A stretch of 64,000 nt of DNA from Opitutaceae bacterium (GTDB lineage: Bacteria > Verrucomicrobiota > Verrucomicrobiia > Opitutales > Opitutaceae): the NCBI GenBank assembly GCA_016715765.1, contig JADJZJ010000021.1, positions 35,930 to 99,929 of the forward strand, written 5' to 3'. How positions within the stretch are numbered: the stretch's first letter is position 1; every line of letters starts with the position of its first letter. The position numbers were made by a program, and so were the translations under genes. Positions 26,365 through 35,131 of this stretch are shown in pieces. The notes below the pieces were generated by a model that made no database searches, was not told where the DNA came from, and was given only the letters and a program-made list of their open reading frames with translations.

Positions 26365-27216
26365 ATGCCTGCCTTCCCCATCGTCGATACCCACCTCCAC
26401 CTCTGGGACCTGCAGCGGCTGCGTTACCCGTGGCTCGCGAGCGTGCCCATGCTCAACCGGAATCATCTCATCGAGGACTACCGTCGCGCCTGCGGTCCCG
26501 TGGCAGTGGCGAAGATGGTTTTCCTCCAATGCGAATGTGATTTTGCCCAGTTTCAGGAGGAGGCCGATTGGGTGACCGAGGTGTCACGGTTGGATCCGCG
26601 CATCCGCGGGATCGTCCCCTGGGCTCCGCTCGAAAAGGGCGATGCGGCCGAGGCCGACCTGGCGCGGCTCGCGGCGAATCCGCTGATCAAGGGCATCCGT
26701 CGCATCATCCAGTTCGAGGCCGACCCGGAGTTCTGCCTGCGGCCGGACTTCGTCCGCGGCGTGCAGCTCCTGCCGCGGCATGGACTCAGCTTCGACCTCT
26801 GCATCAACCACAAGCAGCTCGCGAACACGCTCAAGCTGGTGAAGCAGTGCCCGAACGTGCGGTTCATCATGGACCACATTGCCAAGCCCGACATCAAGGC
26901 CGGGCTGCTCGATCCGTGGCGCGCGGAGATGCGCGAGCTCGCGCGGTTCCCCAACGTGTGGTGCAAGCTGTCCGGCCTCGTGACCGAGGCGGATTCTGCC
27001 AAATGGACGCCGGCCGATCTCCAGCCCTATATCGAGCATGTGGTGGATTGCTTCGGTTTCGACCGGGTGATCTTTGGCGGCGACTGGCCCGTCTCGACGC
27101 AGGCGACCGACTATCCGCGCTGGGTGAACACCCTCGATGCGGCGCTCAAGGGCGCGTCGCCCGATGAGCTGCATAAGCTCTACGTGCGCAACGCCGAGGC
27201 GTTCTACCGGGTGTGA
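26365..27216 (+). CDS. Amidohydrolase family, L-fuconolactonase-like
   Basis: The 283-residue TIM-barrel protein begins with DTHLHLWD (His-x-His metal motif, residues 8-15), typical of the fuconolactonase/amidohydrolase-2 family. Further metal or catalytic sites are in MDHIAKPD (about 172-179) and GGDWPVS (about 238-244). It would open a sugar lactone formed by the SDR upstream. Only 20 nt separate it from the 2-hydroxyacid dehydrogenase gene, which supports one operon. A second relative is encoded at 61663-62514 beside RhaT. Confidence 0.87.
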   Translation: MPAFPIVDTHLHLWDLQRLRYPWLASVPMLNRNHLIEDYRRACGPVAVAKMVFLQCECDFAQFQEEADWVTEVSRLDPRIRGIVPWAPLEKGDAAEADLARLAANPLIKGIRRIIQFEADPEFCLRPDFVRGVQLLPRHGLSFDLCINHKQLANTLKLVKQCPNVRFIMDHIAKPDIKAGLLDPWRAEMRELARFPNVWCKLSGLVTEADSAKWTPADLQPYIEHVVDCFGFDRVIFGGDWPVSTQATDYPRWVNTLDAALKGASPDELHKLYVRNAEAFYRV

Positions 27217-27233
27217 TCGGGATGTAGGGCGGG

Positions 27234-27403
27234 GTTTCCGAACCCCGCCTGGGTTTTCACGCTAGAATTCAATCTTTCTCGTTCTCTTTATCTTTCTCTT
27301 TCTCCGGATCTAAAGGGAATGCATCCGATTGCGACCGAGCCCTCCTTCGCAGGCCAGGAGGCCTGCCGGCTCCCAGGCGGGGTTCTGGGACCCCGCCCTG
27401 CAC
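27234..27403. repeat. Composite repeat: family A pair with pyrimidine micro-repeat
   Basis: A family A arm (27234-27259) faces a diverged A arm (27376-27403). Between them is the pyrimidine tract 27271-27310, which is the reverse complement of the purine tract at 18038-18077 with one mismatch in 40. The gap lies between the amidohydrolase gene and the DUF3299 gene. Confidence 0.8.
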
Positions 27404-27454
27404 AACCCAAACTTTTTGACGCCCGCACCGGGCCGTGCATGTTGGCGCGAGAAT

Positions 27455-27973
27455 ATGAAAGGACTCTTCCGTCATTTGTCTGTCTGCGGCCTGGCGCTCA
27501 GCGCCGCACTTCTGACCGTGGCGGCAGCGTCCGAAGGTCCGCCGGCCGAGGAAGACGGATACCTGCGGCTCGGGTTTGACCGGCTGGCGGCGTACAAGTT
27601 CACCATGCCGCCCTACGATCCCGCGGCCGATCCCGGCAAGTCGCCGCCGACCGGGGAGGAGCAGATCCCGGATGCGGTCAAGGCATGGAGCGGTCGGAAG
27701 GCGATCGTGACCGGTTTCATGCTGCCCGTGAAAATGGACGGCGGGCTGGTCGTGGAATTTCTCTTGGTGAAGGACCCGATGATGTGCTGCTACGGGGTGG
27801 TCCCGAACATGAACGAATGGATCGTGGTGCGCATGGCCAAGGGCGTGCGCCCGCTGATGGATGTGCCGATCTCATTTTACGGCGTCCTGAAAGTTGGCGC
27901 GATGTTCGAGAACGGCTACATGGTGGGCATCTACCTGCTCGAAGGGGAAAAGATGGGCGAGGTCCAGGGGTGA
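27455..27973 (+). CDS. Exported DUF3299 protein
   Basis: This protein of about 172 residues starts with a signal peptide (MKGLFRHLSVCGLALSAALL, cleavage near residue 26). The mature part contains the DUF3299 pattern: KAIVTGFMLPVKMD, then a strand EFLLVKDPMMCCYG where the family usually has a Cys-containing turn, and a final strand set ending MVGIYLLEGE. The family has no established function; many members are periplasmic and sit near transport or metal genes. Frames upstream of this Met run into the A-type repeat and are ignored. Confidence 0.82.
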   Translation: MKGLFRHLSVCGLALSAALLTVAAASEGPPAEEDGYLRLGFDRLAAYKFTMPPYDPAADPGKSPPTGEEQIPDAVKAWSGRKAIVTGFMLPVKMDGGLVVEFLLVKDPMMCCYGVVPNMNEWIVVRMAKGVRPLMDVPISFYGVLKVGAMFENGYMVGIYLLEGEKMGEVQG

Positions 27974-27989
27974 GCAGAGTGACCGGGCC

Positions 27990-29144
27990 CTAACGGACCG
28001 CCGGCTCGAACTTTTGCAGGAGCGCGTCCAGCACGGCGTCAACCTGGCCCTTGAGTTTCTGCGCGTCGGTCAACGGCTGGTCGGGCGGGGCGGCCTGGGC
28101 GGCTTCGGCGGTGAACCGGTCGCCCTGAGTCTTGGCGGCGGCCAGGAATTCCTGCTTGGCGCGGTGAAAGGAGCCGTCGCGGGTGAATTCATGGACGCTG
28201 CCCTCGCGGCCGATGAACGCGGGTACATGACGGTCGCCGATCCACAGGCCCCACTCGGCGCTGTCGGCGAAGTAAACGGCGAGGATGCCGTCCCCGGCCA
28301 CGCCGAGTTGCCGGGCCAGTTCGCCGGTGTAGTTGCCCGGGCGCTGGCCGGGGGTTTCCGGTTCGAATTTGCTGAAGACGCGCGCGTAGATTTTCACGCC
28401 GGTGGCACGCGCAAAGTTGGTGAGCTTGAAATTGAAATAGCGGGCCCGGGGCGGGGTGGCGGGCAGGAGATTTTCCGGGTCGTCGAAATGAGGATGCGGA
28501 TATTTCCGCGCCGTCGCGGCCAGGGCATCGAAGGCGGCCTGGTCGGCCCGGAAGGCCTGCGCGGCGGCGCCCACGCGGAGGATGTTGACGGCGGTGATGA
28601 CGTCGTCCTGCCGGATGAGCGGCAGCAGTTCGCGGCCGTGGATCGTGCGGCCGAAGACACTGTGCAGGTAGTTGAGGCGGTTGACCGGTTTCAGGGTGAG
28701 GAAGAACTGCGAGCCGTTGGTGTCGGGTCCGGCGTTGGCCATGGAGAGGATGCCGGTGTCGTCGTGGCGCAGGCCGGGAACGAATTCATCGGCGAACTGG
28801 TAGCCCGGTCCGCCTTCACCGGTGCCGAGCGGATCGCCGCCCTGCACGACGAAGTCAGGCACGACGCGGTGGAATTTAAGGCCGTTGAAATACGGCGTGC
28901 CGGGTTTCGGCCCGAGCGATCCTTCCGCCAGACCGGCGAAGCTGGTGACCGTGAGCGGGGTCTTTTGGAAAAACAGCTCGCAGGTGAACGTGCCGTGCAC
29001 CGTGACGAACTCGGCGTAGAGTCCGTCGGCCAAAGGGGGGCGCGGAGCGATGACGGGGGCAACGGGGTCGGTGGGGGTGTCGGTGGCCGCGAGCGTCACC
29101 GCGAGGCTGAGAAAAAGCGCAATCTGAAGCGGGGTCTTGAGCAT
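27990..29144 (-). CDS. Exported cyclophilin-type peptidyl-prolyl isomerase with C-terminal extension
   Basis: The 384-residue product has a signal peptide (cleavage near residue 20) and a cyclophilin domain (about 40-215) with the conserved FHRVVPDFVVQGGDP (substrate-binding Arg and Phe) and NGSQFFLTL segments. It should speed proline isomerisation during folding of exported proteins. Residues 235-330 (TGVKIYARVF..., GILAVYFADSAEWGLWIGD) look like a TPM-type fold as found in YgcG and Rossmann-like phosphatase relatives, a combination I do not know as standard. It converges with the DUF3299 gene (16 nt apart). Confidence 0.83.
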   Translation of the reverse strand: MLKTPLQIALFLSLAVTLAATDTPTDPVAPVIAPRPPLADGLYAEFVTVHGTFTCELFFQKTPLTVTSFAGLAEGSLGPKPGTPYFNGLKFHRVVPDFVVQGGDPLGTGEGGPGYQFADEFVPGLRHDDTGILSMANAGPDTNGSQFFLTLKPVNRLNYLHSVFGRTIHGRELLPLIRQDDVITAVNILRVGAAAQAFRADQAAFDALAATARKYPHPHFDDPENLLPATPPRARYFNFKLTNFARATGVKIYARVFSKFEPETPGQRPGNYTGELARQLGVAGDGILAVYFADSAEWGLWIGDRHVPAFIGREGSVHEFTRDGSFHRAKQEFLAAAKTQGDRFTAEAAQAAPPDQPLTDAQKLKGQVDAVLDALLQKFEPAVR

Positions 29145-29245
29145 GGTGGCGACGGTGGAGGGTCAGCCGCCGCGGCTCAATGCCGCAAAGAAGTTCACCG
29201 GGTGGGGCGGGCTTTCGGCCCTCGGGGTTGTTTGACGGACGATTC

Positions 29246-29518
29246 CTGGGGCGATGCCCCAGGCTGTCATGGCATTGCTTTCAGCCCATGGCATTGGGCT
29301 CGGTCGTCAGCCCGATGGAAACAGAGCGCTGAAGGCGCGCCATCATCACAGCCTAGGGCAACGCCCTCGGTATTTGGGAATTCCATAGTTCGCTGAGCAC
29401 TGAAAGTGCGGTCCATTGTTCCCAAGGCGGCGGCATTTTCTCAGCCGCATTGCTTGGGGGGGGCGCGGGCCGCTGGCCCGCTCCGAAGAATATGCGGGCG
29501 GGCCGCCCGCGCTCCCAG
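29246..29518. repeat. Family J and family H hairpins in a gene-free gap
   Basis: The gap 29145-29519 holds a family J hairpin (CTGGGGCGATGCCCCAG then GCTGTCATGGC, 29246-29273), repeated at 39275-39300, and GC hairpins at about 29460-29485 and 29495-29518. The latter (family H), read on the minus strand, starts TGGGAGCGCGGGC and so has the GGAG foot; it also occurs at 35401-35420 and 48901-48920. Other shorter text-like repeats (AGCCCATGGCATTGGGCT, about 29282) fill the middle. No gene is seen. Confidence 0.7.
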
Positions 29519-29519
29519 G

Positions 29520-30725
29520 TCAATGCAGAGCCACGATCAGCCGCGAGCGGCTGTTCACGCGCAGCTTTTGATAAATCCCGCTGAGCTGCACCTTGACACT
29601 GCCTTCGGTCTTCCCGAGGCGCACGGCGATCTCCTTGTTGGTCAGCCCGGCGCAGACCAGGCCGGCCATTTCGCGCTCGCCGGGGGTGAGCAGGTGCAGG
29701 AGCCGGTCATGCGAAGGTTCAGGCAGGGCGGCGGGGCCGGCCGCGACCTGGTCGTTCATGCGCATGCGCACCACAAACACGGGCTTGGTCAACGTGCCGC
29801 CCTTTTCAGGCCGGAGACTGATCAGCGCCTCATGCCCGGGTTGGGTGGCCATGACGTGGCGGGTGGGGAAACCGGCTTCCGAAGCTACGGTCGGCACCGG
29901 CCTCTCCTGCCATTCCCGGCGCAACGCATCGCAGGCTTCCAGAATCTCCAGGGGGATGGCAAAAACGGCCTGCGGACTGTAGCTGCGGGCGCGTTCATGG
30001 CCCAGGTTCCAGACGGCGCAGAGGGCCAGGGCGTCCTGCGAGGTGTAGATGGGCTCGAAATTCCAATCGAGAAACAGGACGGCCTCGGGCTTGGCGCGGT
30101 AGAAACTCTCCAGCAGGCGGCGGCGCTGGCGCTCCTGCTCAAAGACCTTCATGCGGTCGAAGGCGACCTTGATGTGCGGATGCACGGCCTGCAGCGCCTT
30201 CATTTCCGCCGGGGTGAAATCACCCTGCTCGGCGCGCCGGCGCAGGGCGAAGGAAGTTTCGATCCCCTTGCCATGCCAGAACAACAGGTGGGCGGAATAG
30301 CGCCAGTTGTATTGCTGCATGTAGCGGCGGTAGTACGCGGTGCGGTCGATCTTGCTCGGATCGGAGACCAGCTGGCTGTGCTGATAGACGGGGATGCCCT
30401 GATGGGCGTCGAGGAAGGGCTGGAAAAAGGCGCGTCCCTCCTGGGCCACCAACTGGTTGGCGGTCTCGTTGTGGGGATGCCGGGAACTGGCCGAGGAGAG
30501 CCGCCGGGTGGAGGTCTCGCGTTTCCAGTCCAGGTAATTGACCGACATCACCAGCGTGTCGTGCGGGACGACGACTTCAAAAAGGTGCTGGAGGGAGTTC
30601 CACAGATCACGGAACTGCAGGGTGCCGTGCAGGTTGAGCAAAGCCGCCTGTGCCGGGGCGCTGCTCAGCGCCGGCTGGTGGACGGCGGATACTGAGGGGG
30701 TGGATGAACTCAAGGGCTGCACCAT
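29520..30725 (-). CDS. LuxR-type transcriptional regulator with N-terminal sensor region
   Basis: This regulator of about 401 residues ends in a LuxR/GerE helix-turn-helix (LTPGEREMAGLVCAGLTNKE... VKVQLSGIYQKLRVNSR, last 60 residues). The first 330 residues have no receiver Asp triad. They include a GAF/PAS-like stretch (about 40-130 and 215-260, e.g. PEAVLFLDWNFEPIYTS, which is PAS-like). It is divergent from a TonB-dependent receptor gene with a 114-nt shared promoter gap, so the receptor is its probable target. The start is MVQPLSS; an ATG 18 nt upstream is also open. Confidence 0.88.
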   Translation of the reverse strand: MVQPLSSSTPSVSAVHQPALSSAPAQAALLNLHGTLQFRDLWNSLQHLFEVVVPHDTLVMSVNYLDWKRETSTRRLSSASSRHPHNETANQLVAQEGRAFFQPFLDAHQGIPVYQHSQLVSDPSKIDRTAYYRRYMQQYNWRYSAHLLFWHGKGIETSFALRRRAEQGDFTPAEMKALQAVHPHIKVAFDRMKVFEQERQRRRLLESFYRAKPEAVLFLDWNFEPIYTSQDALALCAVWNLGHERARSYSPQAVFAIPLEILEACDALRREWQERPVPTVASEAGFPTRHVMATQPGHEALISLRPEKGGTLTKPVFVVRMRMNDQVAAGPAALPEPSHDRLLHLLTPGEREMAGLVCAGLTNKEIAVRLGKTEGSVKVQLSGIYQKLRVNSRSRLIVALH

Positions 30726-30792
30726 AGCATAGGCCCAGCACAAACCAAACCAATCCCAATGCGACCAAATGAGTGCCGGAGCGTCAGGTATT

Positions 30793-30807
30793 AACCTTAG
30801 TTAGGTT
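30793..30807. promoter_or_regulatory. Possible operator in the LuxR / TonB receptor gap
   Basis: The inverted repeat AACCTTAGTTAGGTT (5-bp arms, 5-nt centre) lies midway between the two divergent start codons. Position and symmetry fit a regulator site. There is no second copy in the window to test it. Confidence 0.35.
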
Positions 30808-30839
30808 GCCCGGTGGATAGGGTGGGAGAAAATGGTCAA

Positions 30840-33635
30840 ATGACCTCCCACCCACACCGCTACCTATTCGCCGGACTATTCCTCCTGTCCGGCTGGCTGC
30901 ATGCCCAGACTGCGTCTTCACCCGCGAGTCGCGTGGAGAAGCCCGCCACCGCGGCGGAATCGCGGCAAAAGATTCCGGTGGAAACTGTGACCAAGGAAGA
31001 GGAGCCCGTGAAGCTGGAAGCGGTGGAAGTGACCGGCACGCGCATCCGCACCCTCGGCGATGAAGTGGCGGCCATCCCGGTCTTCTCCCTGCCGCAGATC
31101 GAGCTCGAGCGCCGCGGCGTGACCCGGCTCGCGGACATCCGCCTGGCCATCCCGCAATTGGGCGGCGCGGTGGGCTTCAATGACAACCTCACGAACAGCG
31201 GCACTTCGCGCGCCCAGACGGTCGGCACCTCGTTCAACATGCGCGGGCTTGGCGGCAATTCCACCCTCGTGCTCATCGACGGTCGCCGCATTCCGCACAC
31301 CGGCCAGGAGGCGCCCGGCGGCGCCGGCGGCCGGGAGGACTTCAGCGTGGACGGCATTCCGATTTCCGCCATCGAGCGCATCGACATCCTGCCCGAGGGC
31401 GCCGGCGCCATCTACGGTTCCGAGGCCATCGCCGGCGTCGTGAACATCGTCCTCAAGAAGAATTACACGGGCGCCGAGCTGCGGGTGACCTATGACAACA
31501 CCTTCGACACCGATGTGGCCCAGACCACGGTCTCGCTGACCGCCGGATATCGCGCGGGCAAGCTGAGCACCTTCCTCACCGCGTCCTTTGAGGAACAGAA
31601 CGGTCTGGCCCTGCGGGACCGCTGGTGGACCGCCACCTACGACAACCGCAAGTTCGGCTCCACCAGCAACAGTTTCCTGTTCAACGTCACCGGTGGAGCG
31701 GGTTCGCTGGCCAGCGGTTTCAACCCGGCAAACTCCGCCGGCGCCAACCTCCCGGGCCTCACGACCCATGTCGTGCTTCTGCCCACCGGATCGAACGGCA
31801 CCACCGCGGCCAATGGCGCCTATACGCCGACCAACGCAGCCGGCGTGCCCGTCTACGATGCGGCCCCGTACACCATGGGCATCGATCCGGCGAACCGCCA
31901 GAGTTTCATGCTCCGGGCCGACTACCAGCTCCGCCCGCGGATCCAGATCTACGGCGATGTGCGCTGGAGCCAGTTCGAGAACAACTACACCGGTTCGCCC
32001 ATTACCCTGCAGACATCGCTGCCGGCCGGTTACCCGGGCAACCCCTTCTCCGGCTCGGCGGTCCTGGCCAAGGTGTTTTATGACCTGCCGCTGCCGCGGA
32101 TTGATTCCTTCCAGAAAAACATGGGCGGTTCGGCCGGCGTGCGCGGCAACTTCCTCGACACCTGGCGCTACGACGTGAGCGCCGTGTGGAGCCGCAACGT
32201 GGTTTCCGACGATGCGATCACGGCCAGCAGCTTCAATTTCACCCTGCTGAGCGCGGCTATCGCCTCGGCCAGCAAGCCGATCCTGGCCTATGACAGCTTC
32301 ACGACCAAGAATCCCAATGGCGCCGGCGTGCTCGAAGCCCTGCTGCCGGCCGCGGACCACGAGGACACAACGGATGTCTATCAATACCTCGCCTCGGTTG
32401 ACGGCACGGTCTGGTCCGGCTGGGCCGGCGACATGCGCGCGGCCATGGGCGTCGAGTTCGGCGAGGAAGAGGTGAAGTTCTGGCGCGAAGCCAGCATCGC
32501 CACGCCCACCTATGTGCTCTCCAAGCCGTTCAGCCGCGAACTCAAAGCCGCCTTCGCCGAGGTAAGCATACCGCTGCTGTCCCATAAGCAGAACATTCCC
32601 CTCGTGCACCTGTTCGAGGTTGGCGGGGCGATCCGCGCCACGGACTACTCGGATGCCGGCGGTGTCACCACCTCGACTTACCGCGGTCTCTACCAGCCCG
32701 TGTCGTGGCTGACGTTGCGGGCGTCCCGTGCCGAGGGCTTCAAGCCGGTGCGGCTCTACGACCTGCAGGCGCCGGTCTCGAGCTTCACCACGACCTACAC
32801 GTCCTCGCGCAACATTCGCGACCCGCTGCGCGGCAACGAGCTGGTCCTCGGCATCTTCACCTACAAGTCGGGCGGCAATCCCACGCTGAAGTCGGAAGAG
32901 TCGGTCTCGAAGAACGGCGGCGTGGTCATCGACGTGCCCGGCCGCTCGTTCAAGGGACTGTCCTTCTCCGCCGATTACTATGAGATCGATTACCGCGACC
33001 GGTCCGGTTCCACCGGCCTGCAGGACCTGATGAATTTCTTCCCGGAGCGCGTCACCCGCGCGGCGCCGACGCCGGCCGACACGGCGGCCGGGTACGCCGG
33101 CCTTGTGACCAGCTGGGATGCGAGCAACATCAACCTGTCCTGGGTGAGGACCAAGGGTTGGGACTACCGGGCGATCTACTCGCGCACCTTCGGCTTTGGC
33201 GACCTGACGGTGACCGCAGCCTACTCCGATCCGAATGTCATCCTCTCCCAGTCCACGCCCTCCTCCGCGCCCAGTTCCGCCTTCGGTCACCAGCCGAGCA
33301 AGCTGAGCGGCTCGGTGTTCTGGGGCCGCGGGGCCTGGGATGTCGGTGTGGCGGTCAACAGCCAGAACCGCTACTATATCAACGGCCTGACCTCCTCGGC
33401 ATATCCGCAATATACCGAGTGGAATCCGCAGGCTTCGTATAACTTCGCCCGTGATCCGCGCTTCGCCGCCGACGCCCAGGAGTGGTGGGCGCGCTGGCTC
33501 AGCGGCAGCAAGGTGACCGTCACGGTCATCAACGCCCTCAACGAGGAACCCGACATGATCGACGCCGCCAACAGCCGCTTCGCCGGCGATCCGCGACTGC
33601 GCCGCTTCATCCTCTCGTTCGCCAAGAAATTCTAA
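30840..33635 (+). CDS. TonB-dependent outer-membrane receptor
   Basis: This protein of about 931 residues has a signal peptide (MTSHPHRYLFAGLFLLSGWL in part, ending HAQT), a plug domain (about 60-190) with EAVEVTGTRI and the NIVLKKNYTGAE end of the plug, and a long barrel of alternating strands closing with an aromatic C-terminal residue (RRFILSFAKKF). It would import an oligosaccharide, siderophore or similar bulky ligand using TonB energy. It is divergent from a LuxR-type regulator. The start is fixed by the signal peptide; a GTG 27 nt upstream would add an implausible polar leader. A strong terminator follows. Confidence 0.93.
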   Translation: MTSHPHRYLFAGLFLLSGWLHAQTASSPASRVEKPATAAESRQKIPVETVTKEEEPVKLEAVEVTGTRIRTLGDEVAAIPVFSLPQIELERRGVTRLADIRLAIPQLGGAVGFNDNLTNSGTSRAQTVGTSFNMRGLGGNSTLVLIDGRRIPHTGQEAPGGAGGREDFSVDGIPISAIERIDILPEGAGAIYGSEAIAGVVNIVLKKNYTGAELRVTYDNTFDTDVAQTTVSLTAGYRAGKLSTFLTASFEEQNGLALRDRWWTATYDNRKFGSTSNSFLFNVTGGAGSLASGFNPANSAGANLPGLTTHVVLLPTGSNGTTAANGAYTPTNAAGVPVYDAAPYTMGIDPANRQSFMLRADYQLRPRIQIYGDVRWSQFENNYTGSPITLQTSLPAGYPGNPFSGSAVLAKVFYDLPLPRIDSFQKNMGGSAGVRGNFLDTWRYDVSAVWSRNVVSDDAITASSFNFTLLSAAIASASKPILAYDSFTTKNPNGAGVLEALLPAADHEDTTDVYQYLASVDGTVWSGWAGDMRAAMGVEFGEEEVKFWREASIATPTYVLSKPFSRELKAAFAEVSIPLLSHKQNIPLVHLFEVGGAIRATDYSDAGGVTTSTYRGLYQPVSWLTLRASRAEGFKPVRLYDLQAPVSSFTTTYTSSRNIRDPLRGNELVLGIFTYKSGGNPTLKSEESVSKNGGVVIDVPGRSFKGLSFSADYYEIDYRDRSGSTGLQDLMNFFPERVTRAAPTPADTAAGYAGLVTSWDASNINLSWVRTKGWDYRAIYSRTFGFGDLTVTAAYSDPNVILSQSTPSSAPSSAFGHQPSKLSGSVFWGRGAWDVGVAVNSQNRYYINGLTSSAYPQYTEWNPQASYNFARDPRFAADAQEWWARWLSGSKVTVTVINALNEEPDMIDAANSRFAGDPRLRRFILSFAKKF

Positions 33636-33652
33636 GTCGTGTGTTTGTGTTT

Positions 33653-33689
33653 CCGGGCCGCCGGCCGAGACCGGCGGCCCGGCCTTTTT
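33653..33689 (+). terminator. Intrinsic terminator of the TonB receptor gene
   Basis: A 12-bp GC stem (CCGGGCCGCCGG / CCGGCGGCCCGG) with loop CCGAGA ends in CCTTTTT, 18 nt after the receptor stop codon. Confidence 0.88.
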
Positions 33690-33695
33690 ATCGCC

Positions 33696-35105
33696 ATGAC
33701 CTCATTCTTCCATCTGTCATTTTCGTCCCCTGTAGGGCCGCACCTTGGTGCGCGCCTTGACGCATCCTCCGCGAACAATCCTGCGCCTGCGAGTCACCCG
33801 CCAGGCCGGACCAAGGTCCGGCCCTACAGGTCAAACCCGGCCCGGTTCACCTTGCTGGCGATCTGCCTTCTTGGCCTGACCGCGGCCTTTTCCGGCTGTC
33901 GCAAAAAACAGGATCTGCCGCCTCCCGCACCCGCGACCGAACCGGCTCCCGCCAAGACCGCCGAACCCGCGCCCAAATCCCAGGCCGATCTCGACTACGA
34001 AGCCGTGTTCGCCCTCTGGCGCACACCCGCGCCTGAGGGACTGGAACCCAAGGACCCCGCCTTCTGGGAGTTCCAGGACCAGATCATGCGCAAGTTCGCC
34101 GCCGCCGGCCGGGCCTTCGCGGAGAAATATCCCGCCGATCCCCGCCGTTACAACTGCTGGGTGCAGTCGAGTTTCACCCGGCCGTGGTTCCTGACCGGCT
34201 TCAAGCCGGAGTTCGCAACGGCGCCGCGCGAGACCAACCTCATCGTGGACGCGGCGGCGCTCGCGGCCTACCGCGTCGAGCAGGCCAAGCTGCTCACGAT
34301 CGTGATCGAGTCACCCGATGCCGACTCGCGCCAGCGCGGCGGGGCATTCTTCGCGCTGCTCGCCGACGCGCGCGGAGTCGCCCGGACGACCGGTCAGGCT
34401 TTTGACATCACGGTGTACCGTCCTCTCGTGGACCGCGTCTTGGCCACTCTGGGCGATGAACGCGTGATGCCGGTGGTGGAGCAGTACGTCAGCGGCCTGC
34501 GCCAGCAGTCGCCAGAGGCTGCCGCGGCCTACGAGGCCGCCCTGCAGAGCAACCCTGCCATTGCATCCGCCTTGCAGGTTGCGGTGGAAAAGCAAAAGGC
34601 CGAGGCCGCCCAGGCCGCGGATGCCGCCAAGGTGCGCGCCGCCGAAATCGGCTCGATGAAGTTCACCGCCGCCGACGGCCGCGCGGTGGATGTCGCGGCC
34701 CTCAAGGGCAAGGTTGTGCTGGTCGACTTCTGGGCGACATGGTGCGGACCCTGCATCGCCGAGCTGCCCAACGTCAAAAAAGTGTATGCGGACTTCCACG
34801 ACAAGGGATTCGAGGTTATTGGCATCACGCTGGAAAATCCGGGCCTGCGCGGCAAGGAGACGCCCGCGGAGATGGAGACCAAGCTCGCGGCGGCGAAAAA
34901 GAAGATGCTCGATTTCACGGTGAAACAGGAGATGCCCTGGCCGCAGTATTTCGACGGCAAATGGTGGAAGAACGACTATGCCGTGAAGTTCGGGATCCAA
35001 TCCATCCCGGCGATGTTCCTGCTCGACAAGGAAGGACGCATCGCGGCCACCGATGCGCGCGGCGAAAAACTTGAGTCCGAAGTGAAGCGACTGCTCGGCC
35101 TCTGA
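33696..35105 (+). CDS. Lipoprotein with C-terminal TlpA-like thioredoxin domain
   Basis: The C-terminal 150 residues form a TlpA/ResA-like domain with the redox motif WATWCGPCIAELP, inserted GKETPAEMETK stretch and cis-Pro in QSIPAMFLL. It should reduce disulfides in periplasmic proteins. The upstream part has a hydrophobic segment (LLAICLLGLTAAFSGC) that is a lipobox, then an Ala/Pro linker and a helical domain of about 200 residues. The codons ahead of the signal sequence come from a family B repeat pair (33732-33827), so the real start is unclear. ATG 33696 is taken; a TTG at about 33850 is the alternative. Confidence 0.82.
   Translation: MTSFFHLSFSSPVGPHLGARLDASSANNPAPASHPPGRTKVRPYRSNPARFTLLAICLLGLTAAFSGCRKKQDLPPPAPATEPAPAKTAEPAPKSQADLDYEAVFALWRTPAPEGLEPKDPAFWEFQDQIMRKFAAAGRAFAEKYPADPRRYNCWVQSSFTRPWFLTGFKPEFATAPRETNLIVDAAALAAYRVEQAKLLTIVIESPDADSRQRGGAFFALLADARGVARTTGQAFDITVYRPLVDRVLATLGDERVMPVVEQYVSGLRQQSPEAAAAYEAALQSNPAIASALQVAVEKQKAEAAQAADAAKVRAAEIGSMKFTAADGRAVDVAALKGKVVLVDFWATWCGPCIAELPNVKKVYADFHDKGFEVIGITLENPGLRGKETPAEMETKLAAAKKKMLDFTVKQEMPWPQYFDGKWWKNDYAVKFGIQSIPAMFLLDKEGRIAATDARGEKLESEVKRLLGL
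33732..33827. repeat. Family B paired hairpin inside the 5' end of a lipoprotein gene
   Basis: Arms at 33732-33756 (GTAGGGCCGCACC TT hairpin) and 33804-33827 (reverse GGCCGGACCAAGGTCCGGCC) face each other. The pair mixes two sub-variants, GCACC and GGACC. The element sits between the ATG at 33696 and the signal peptide of the thioredoxin lipoprotein, and is read as open sequence. Confidence 0.85.
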
Positions 35106-35131
35106 GCCCGGCTGAACGCTTGGAATTCGAC

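Noticed and set aside
30918..33410. Minus-strand open frame of 830 codons opposite the TonB receptor
   Set aside because: His/Arg/Gly-rich composition with no motif. The receptor on the plus strand has signal peptide, plug and barrel features plus a terminator.
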